Shown here piece after piece: positions 39,098 to 42,315 of a stretch of DNA of 42,315 nucleotides (its first letter is position 1; each line of letters opens with the position of its first letter). The notes beneath the pieces were generated by a model. The model had not been told where the DNA came from and did no database searches. It saw nothing but the letters and a program-made list of their open reading frames with translations. This DNA is from Bacteroidota bacterium. GTDB lineage: Bacteria; Bacteroidota; Bacteroidia; Chitinophagales; Chitinophagaceae. Where the stretch lies: the NCBI GenBank assembly GCA_947460175.1, contig CANHGW010000024.1, forward strand, positions 1 through 42,315, in the 5' to 3' direction. The position numbers and the translations under genes are program-made.

Positions 39098-39233
39098 GTG
39101 GTGACACCAACCAATAGAAAATGGAAAACAATTACAAGGAATGGTGGCTTCAAGGACAGGAAAAATATCTATTCTCTATAGGTTGGCATCCCTCCAAACA
39201 ATATTCGTATTTAGTTTAGTGTTACATCAACCG
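39098..39233. repeat. Three further REP-like units
   Basis: GTGGTGACACCAACC (39098-39112, reversed), CTATAGGTTGGCATCCCTCC (39176-39195, forward, degenerate) and GTGTTACATCAACCG (39219-39233, reversed, degenerate). All keep the GGTTG..G.C core of the units flanking the RAYT gene. Confidence 0.6.
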
Positions 39234-39417
39234 AAAGGCGAAGGTTACAAAATATAAATTCTCTATTTGACAGGATGTAGATATTTAATAATTATATTTG
39301 AAGTATGCAAATACCAATCATTTGTTTCGGGTATCACTCCACTGTGGGAGAGCTAACCGAAGGTTTATTTCGGGTATATGCAAGTTGGCAGTAATCATTA
39401 CGAACATTCGTCTAAAA

Positions 39418-40038
39418 ATGAACATTAAGCAATTAACTTTTTTATTTACTGTTTTTCTGTTTACACAAAACATGTTGTGTGGACAGTCTTACTATTCATT
39501 CAAAGAAAACGGCAAATATGGATTTAAAGACTCCACAGGTAAAATTTTGATTCGGGCAGTTTTTGAAGATTCTTTAAAATATAAAAACGGTGTTGCGATT
39601 TTCTACACTGATAGAATATTTATAATAAACAGGGATGGGAATATTTTGAGAACTTGCATTCACCCAAAATCAGACTTGGGTGCAGGCTATGAGTACTCAT
39701 CTGGATTGTTAGCTTGCCAAGATTCCGTAACGAACAAGTTTGGATACTTAGATACAAATGGAAACTGGAAAATTCCTCCGAAATATTACCAAGTAGCAGA
39801 CTTTAAGTATGATTTAGCGACAGTTTGGGAAGACCCCGACATTAAACCTGATAAAGGAAGCGACTGTGGAACACCAGTAACTCACATGAAATGGGGAGTA
39901 ATAAAACGAAATGGACGCTATTTAATAAAACCGAAGTATTTAATGCCAGCTAAAATAGACGCAAGCAGTATAATTTTTGAAGATCGCGATAATAAAATTT
40001 ATAGATTTGATCACAAGGGAAAGAAATTAAAAAAATGA
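39418..40038 (+). CDS. Secreted WG-repeat protein
   Basis: 206 residues from the ATG at 39418 (MNIKQLTFLFTVFLFTQNMLCGQ, a signal peptide). An in-frame TTG at 39298 would add 40 residues of unlikely sequence and is rejected. The mature part has WG-type repeats: 'ENGKYGFKDSTGKILI', 'NKFGYLDTNGNWKIPPKYY' and 'MKWGVIKRNGRYLIKPKY', each about 35-50 residues with a 'G..D..G' turn and a Pro-Lys-Tyr end. WG repeats are thought to mediate binding in secreted or surface proteins; no enzyme function is known for the bare repeats. It stands alone between the RAYT region and non-coding sequence, so horizontal arrival is plausible. Confidence 0.82.
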   Translation: MNIKQLTFLFTVFLFTQNMLCGQSYYSFKENGKYGFKDSTGKILIRAVFEDSLKYKNGVAIFYTDRIFIINRDGNILRTCIHPKSDLGAGYEYSSGLLACQDSVTNKFGYLDTNGNWKIPPKYYQVADFKYDLATVWEDPDIKPDKGSDCGTPVTHMKWGVIKRNGRYLIKPKYLMPAKIDASSIIFEDRDNKIYRFDHKGKKLKK

Positions 40039-40247
40039 CTACCGACAACACAGCGCATTAAGAAATGTCGGGCTGTGTCTAAGGGCTGAACAATTTAATC
40101 ATCTAAAATCAGCTAATAAATGTTATGCTTTATCTCTATCTTTGTCCGGCACTGGGGCTGCGCGCGGAACGTTGAATATTGACAGTTTAAATTTTGCTTA
40201 AAATACTAAAACTTACAAATCATTCGTTTAGCTGTAAATTAATTCAA

Positions 40248-40478
40248 ATGAAATTATCAAAACACACAAAGGTGAATTTATGGATTGCTATTTCAATTGC
40301 CATGTTTTTAGGCTATATCGACGAGGGGTATTATAATTTCAATTGGATGAAGAATATAGGCAATTGGATAGCACTTAGTGTATATGCCTTGTTTATATTC
40401 GGAATACTTTCAGCGATTACGTTTGGGTACAAGAAACTAAAAAGCCAACTGAAAAACTCTAAAACGAGTACTTCTTAA
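40248..40478 (+). CDS. Small two-helix membrane protein, unknown function
   Basis: 76 residues from the ATG at 40248 (MKLSKHTKVN). An in-frame TTG at 40194 would add 18 residues and is less likely. Two predicted membrane helices (about 9-26, LWIAISIAMFLGYI; about 38-58, WIALSVYALFIFGILSA) are joined by an aromatic loop (DEGYYNFNW), with a basic tail (KKLKSQLKNSK). Short Bacteroidota proteins with this layout are common and uncharacterised. Codon use and a clean helix layout suggest it is real, but there is no recognised family or partner. Confidence 0.6.
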   Translation: MKLSKHTKVNLWIAISIAMFLGYIDEGYYNFNWMKNIGNWIALSVYALFIFGILSAITFGYKKLKSQLKNSKTSTS

Positions 40479-41047
40479 TCATTGCCGATTCCATTTCAGT
40501 AATAGTCCAATTTCAATTGGACTAAACTGCTATTGTCTCGGCCATGCCGTTGGCTTGGAATACATTTACCAATTCACAATTCAAATAGTCTTTGGACTAT
40601 TTATCGTTGGAATCTCTCTAACTTGGTAGGATATGTTGAAATACAGTAAGTAAAACATTAAAATTCATTATAGCTTAAATATATTTTTCGAAAAGTAAAG
40701 TTCTTTCAGGGAGCGGCCTTAGAAAAATAGCGTTAAGAAAATGAATGTTTTTTGGCGTCAGAAACAAAAACAATCGCAATCAGTCAAATGATGCTTAGTC
40801 GCTTAATCTATCAGCTGGAACTCGATAATTAATTACAGATGCATAGCTTTTTTGTTTCCGACAAAAAGCCGTCATTTTTAGCTATTTTTCGATAGCCTTG
40901 ATTTTTTGCTCCACTTTTTTATCAAGAAAAAAGTGGAAATTTGAATATTTACGAAATTTTGAGGGGCAAGAAAATTTCAATTGTGTTATAAAGCCTCGCA
41001 AAGTTAGACAGTGTTTTCTTGAGTTGCTACTCAGAGATGAATTGGTA
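40479..41047. other. 569-bp hairpin-rich non-coding stretch
   Basis: No convincing gene (a 63-codon frame at 40898 overlaps the methyltransferase end and lacks any features). It holds a long hairpin at 40497-40529, AAATAGTC/GACTATTT at 40583-40602, long-range arms at 40757-40770 and 40849-40862, GCTAT/ATAGC at 40881-40896 and CCACTTTTTT/AAAAAAGTGG at 40911-40936. Confidence 0.65.
40911..40936. terminator. 10-bp hairpin of the A/T-rich terminator type
   Basis: CCACTTTTTT (40911-40920), loop ATCAAG, AAAAAAGTGG (40927-40936). A perfect stem containing its own T-run. It lies 110 bp past the convergent minus-strand methyltransferase stop and may end either transcript. Confidence 0.55.
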
Positions 41048-41707
41048 TTATTTCTTTTTTACATAAAGGTATTCGGCAAAGCCCAATAAATCCCAAAAGA
41101 GATTTCCTCTTAGTTTGCCAAGTTGTATGATAGACAAAAGCATTCGCAAGGGCAAAGCAAGTATGTAAAACCAATTACGACGCATACCACTTGAAATCAC
41201 TTCACATCCATTGGCTTCGAAAATAGGTTTAAGTTCACGTACACTATACACTCTCACATGTGTGGGATCATCCTTGAAATTTAAAGTGCCATACATCGAT
41301 GGGAGTGTGGTGCTTTTATGGCCAGGGTACTCGATGTAAAAATGTCCACCTGACTTGAGTTTTTTCAATAACAAGGGTAGCACTAAATCGCCATTGTGCA
41401 AATGCTCTATGACATGCGCCATATTGATATAATCGAAGAACGCATCGGGTATTGAACTGTAATCCAATTTTGTCAAATCCAATTCATAAAAATCTTTCAT
41501 GAGTTTGAAATCATTGTCGCCATAATCGGTGTTGCGATCCATATCAAGTCCGTAGTAATTGCACAGCGGGAACACAGCCATCGTTTTGCTCGCCGATCGA
41601 TTGCCTGCACCTACATCTAACAAATTAAAACTTGTATCTCCAACAGCTTTCGATAAAAAGTTGAATTTAATATTGACAATTCGTTTTAATGTATTACTCA
41701 AACTCAT
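41048..41707 (-). CDS. Class I SAM-dependent methyltransferase
   Basis: 219 residues. SAM-binding motif I is FNLLDVGAGNRS (about 27-38), the acidic end of strand 2 is 'YYGLDMDRN', and motif IV-like 'FDYINMAHVIEHL' is followed by 'LKSGGHFYIEYPGH' (motif V/VI region). This is the Methyltransf_11/23 type often found in polysaccharide or lipid modification clusters. The C-terminal part has a hydrophobic stretch (WFYILALPLRMLLSII) that may touch the membrane. No glycosyltransferases are in view, so the substrate is unknown. Its upstream (right) side is bounded by the 195-bp tandem array. Confidence 0.85.
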   Translation of the reverse strand: MSLSNTLKRIVNIKFNFLSKAVGDTSFNLLDVGAGNRSASKTMAVFPLCNYYGLDMDRNTDYGDNDFKLMKDFYELDLTKLDYSSIPDAFFDYINMAHVIEHLHNGDLVLPLLLKKLKSGGHFYIEYPGHKSTTLPSMYGTLNFKDDPTHVRVYSVRELKPIFEANGCEVISSGMRRNWFYILALPLRMLLSIIQLGKLRGNLFWDLLGFAEYLYVKKK

Positions 41708-41750
41708 AGAGCTGCAAGATAAGGCTGATTCACTTTAGATTGAAAATTAT

Positions 41751-42315
41751 AGACTAAATTCTAATTTTAAAGCATCCAATACATAATTCAACACGAAGTC
41801 AAACTGGGGAATACAAATCCACAGAGCTACACAGAGAAAACACTACAATTTAACACAGAGAAATAGCATAAATGCTGAGAATCACAGAGAGAAGCCTATC
41901 GCACATTGTGATTTTTGTGTCGCAAATCAATTCACATTGGTATTATAGACCAAATTCTAATTTAAAACTACCAATGCATAATTCAACACGAAGTATAACT
42001 GGGTAATACAAATCCACAGAGCTACACAGAGAAAACACTACAATTTAAAACAGAGAAATAGCATAAATGCAGAGAGTCACAGAGAGAAGCCTATCACACA
42101 TTGTGATTTTTGTGTCGCAAATCAATTCACATTGGTATTTTAGACCAATTTCTAATTTAAAACTACCAATACATAATTCATCACGAAGTCAAACTGGGTA
42201 ATACAAATCCACAGAGCTACACAGAGAAAACACTACAATTTAACAAAGAGAAATAGCATAAATGCAGAGAGTCACAGAGAGAAGCCTATCACAAATTGTG
42301 ATTTTTGTGTCGCAA
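41751..42315 (+). repeat. 195-bp tandem array, at least 2.9 copies (runs off window)
   Basis: Units start with AGAC at 41751, 41947 and 42142 (periods 196 and 195), and the third is cut by the window edge. Each carries about four CACAGAG heptamers, the A-rich line ATAGCATAAATGC, and ends near ATTGTGATTTTTGTGTCGCAA. Copies are about 93-95% alike by eye. I see no ORF. The array covers nearly the whole 608-bp stretch after the methyltransferase start (41708-42315). Confidence 0.93.

Larger units (their letters stand above)
38746..39417. other. 672-bp REP/repeat-rich region after RAYT
   Basis: Holds four REP-like units (38757, 39098, 39176, 39219), copy B of the arm-and-hairpin element (38885-38940), a RAYT tail remnant (39032-39085) and, at its right end, sequence leading into the WG-repeat gene. 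A 32-codon frame at 39121 (MENNYKEWW) has no support and is not called. Confidence 0.7.

Noticed and set aside
39121..39219. 32-codon frame starting MENNYKEWW
   Set aside because: It spans a degenerate REP-like unit and has no homology I recognise; probably chance in a decayed region.
40040..40080. Possible RNA pseudoknot (CCGAC/GTCGG interleaved with ACACAGC/GCTGTGT)
   Set aside because: The connecting loop of zero bases across the first stem makes a true H-type fold unlikely; kept only as a supporting note for a possible element end.
40160..40178. AACGTTGAAT, resembling an integron attC core (GTTRRRY)
   Set aside because: No paired RYYYAAC partner at a proper distance and no integrase in the window; one seven-base match is expected by chance.
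40898..41089. 63-codon plus-strand frame
   Set aside because: It overlaps the terminator-like hairpin and the 3' end of the methyltransferase, has no family features and no promoter.
41751..42315. CRISPR array at the right end
   Set aside because: Units are 195 bp and similar throughout, with no short repeat/unique spacer pattern.

Overview
The window looks like a chromosomal segment of an AT-rich, uncultured-type Bacteroidota bacterium. Evidence: several large secreted proteins end in type IX secretion (T9SS) sorting domains (type A 'YPNP' forms and one type B gliding-associated form); four genes carry upstream matches to the Bacteroidota -7 box TAnnTTTG; and the housekeeping genes (rnr, lpxK, hscA, ricT-holB, ruvB) are of the forms seen in that phylum. 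A Chitinophagales/Saprospirales-type lineage is plausible, but this is inference. I found no tRNA, rRNA or CRISPR array.

Layout. 1-408: end of an IS3-type element running off the left edge, then dispersed and 56-bp tandem repeats. 409-6499 (minus): T9SS type B Ig-repeat protein, rnr, lpxK and a small secreted protein, the last three tightly packed. 6569-9886 (plus): membrane-anchored helical protein, a divergent MurC-like ligase, a T9SS cargo protein. 9895-15575 (minus): hscA, then the SPFH-holB-ricT group. 15967-22668 (plus): a 1882-residue repeat surface protein and a short fibre-like protein behind one well-defined promoter with palindromes at an activator-like position, closed by a strong hairpin terminator. 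22953-25208 (minus): PKD-repeat T9SS protein. 25394-32388 (plus): secreted cyanophycinase-like S51 peptidase and two large fibre proteins with phage-type S74 intramolecular chaperones. 32717-33745 (minus): ruvB. 33833-37999 (plus): DUF6438/TonB_C protein and an M1 metallopeptidase with a barrel-like C-terminal half. 38000-42315: accessory region with a heptamer minisatellite, a REP-associated tyrosine transposase (RAYT) among REP-like hairpins, a remnant of a second RAYT, a WG-repeat protein, a small membrane protein, a hairpin-rich non-coding stretch, a methyltransferase and a 195-bp tandem array.

How it works together. Envelope and surface biology dominates: lipid A synthesis (lpxK), peptidoglycan-type ligation (MurC-like), at least five T9SS cargo proteins and three fibre proteins that share and reshuffle modules. 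The most interesting candidates for something new are the fibre cluster (21655-32388), whose members share modules but end in different C-terminal caps; the giant 191-residue-repeat protein with its presumptive regulated promoter; and the RAYT/REP region, where a copied RAYT 3' end plus REP hairpin suggests past movement of the element. A separate repeat family (conserved arms around a variable GC-rich hairpin) occurs at 32.6 and 38.9 kb in opposite orientation.
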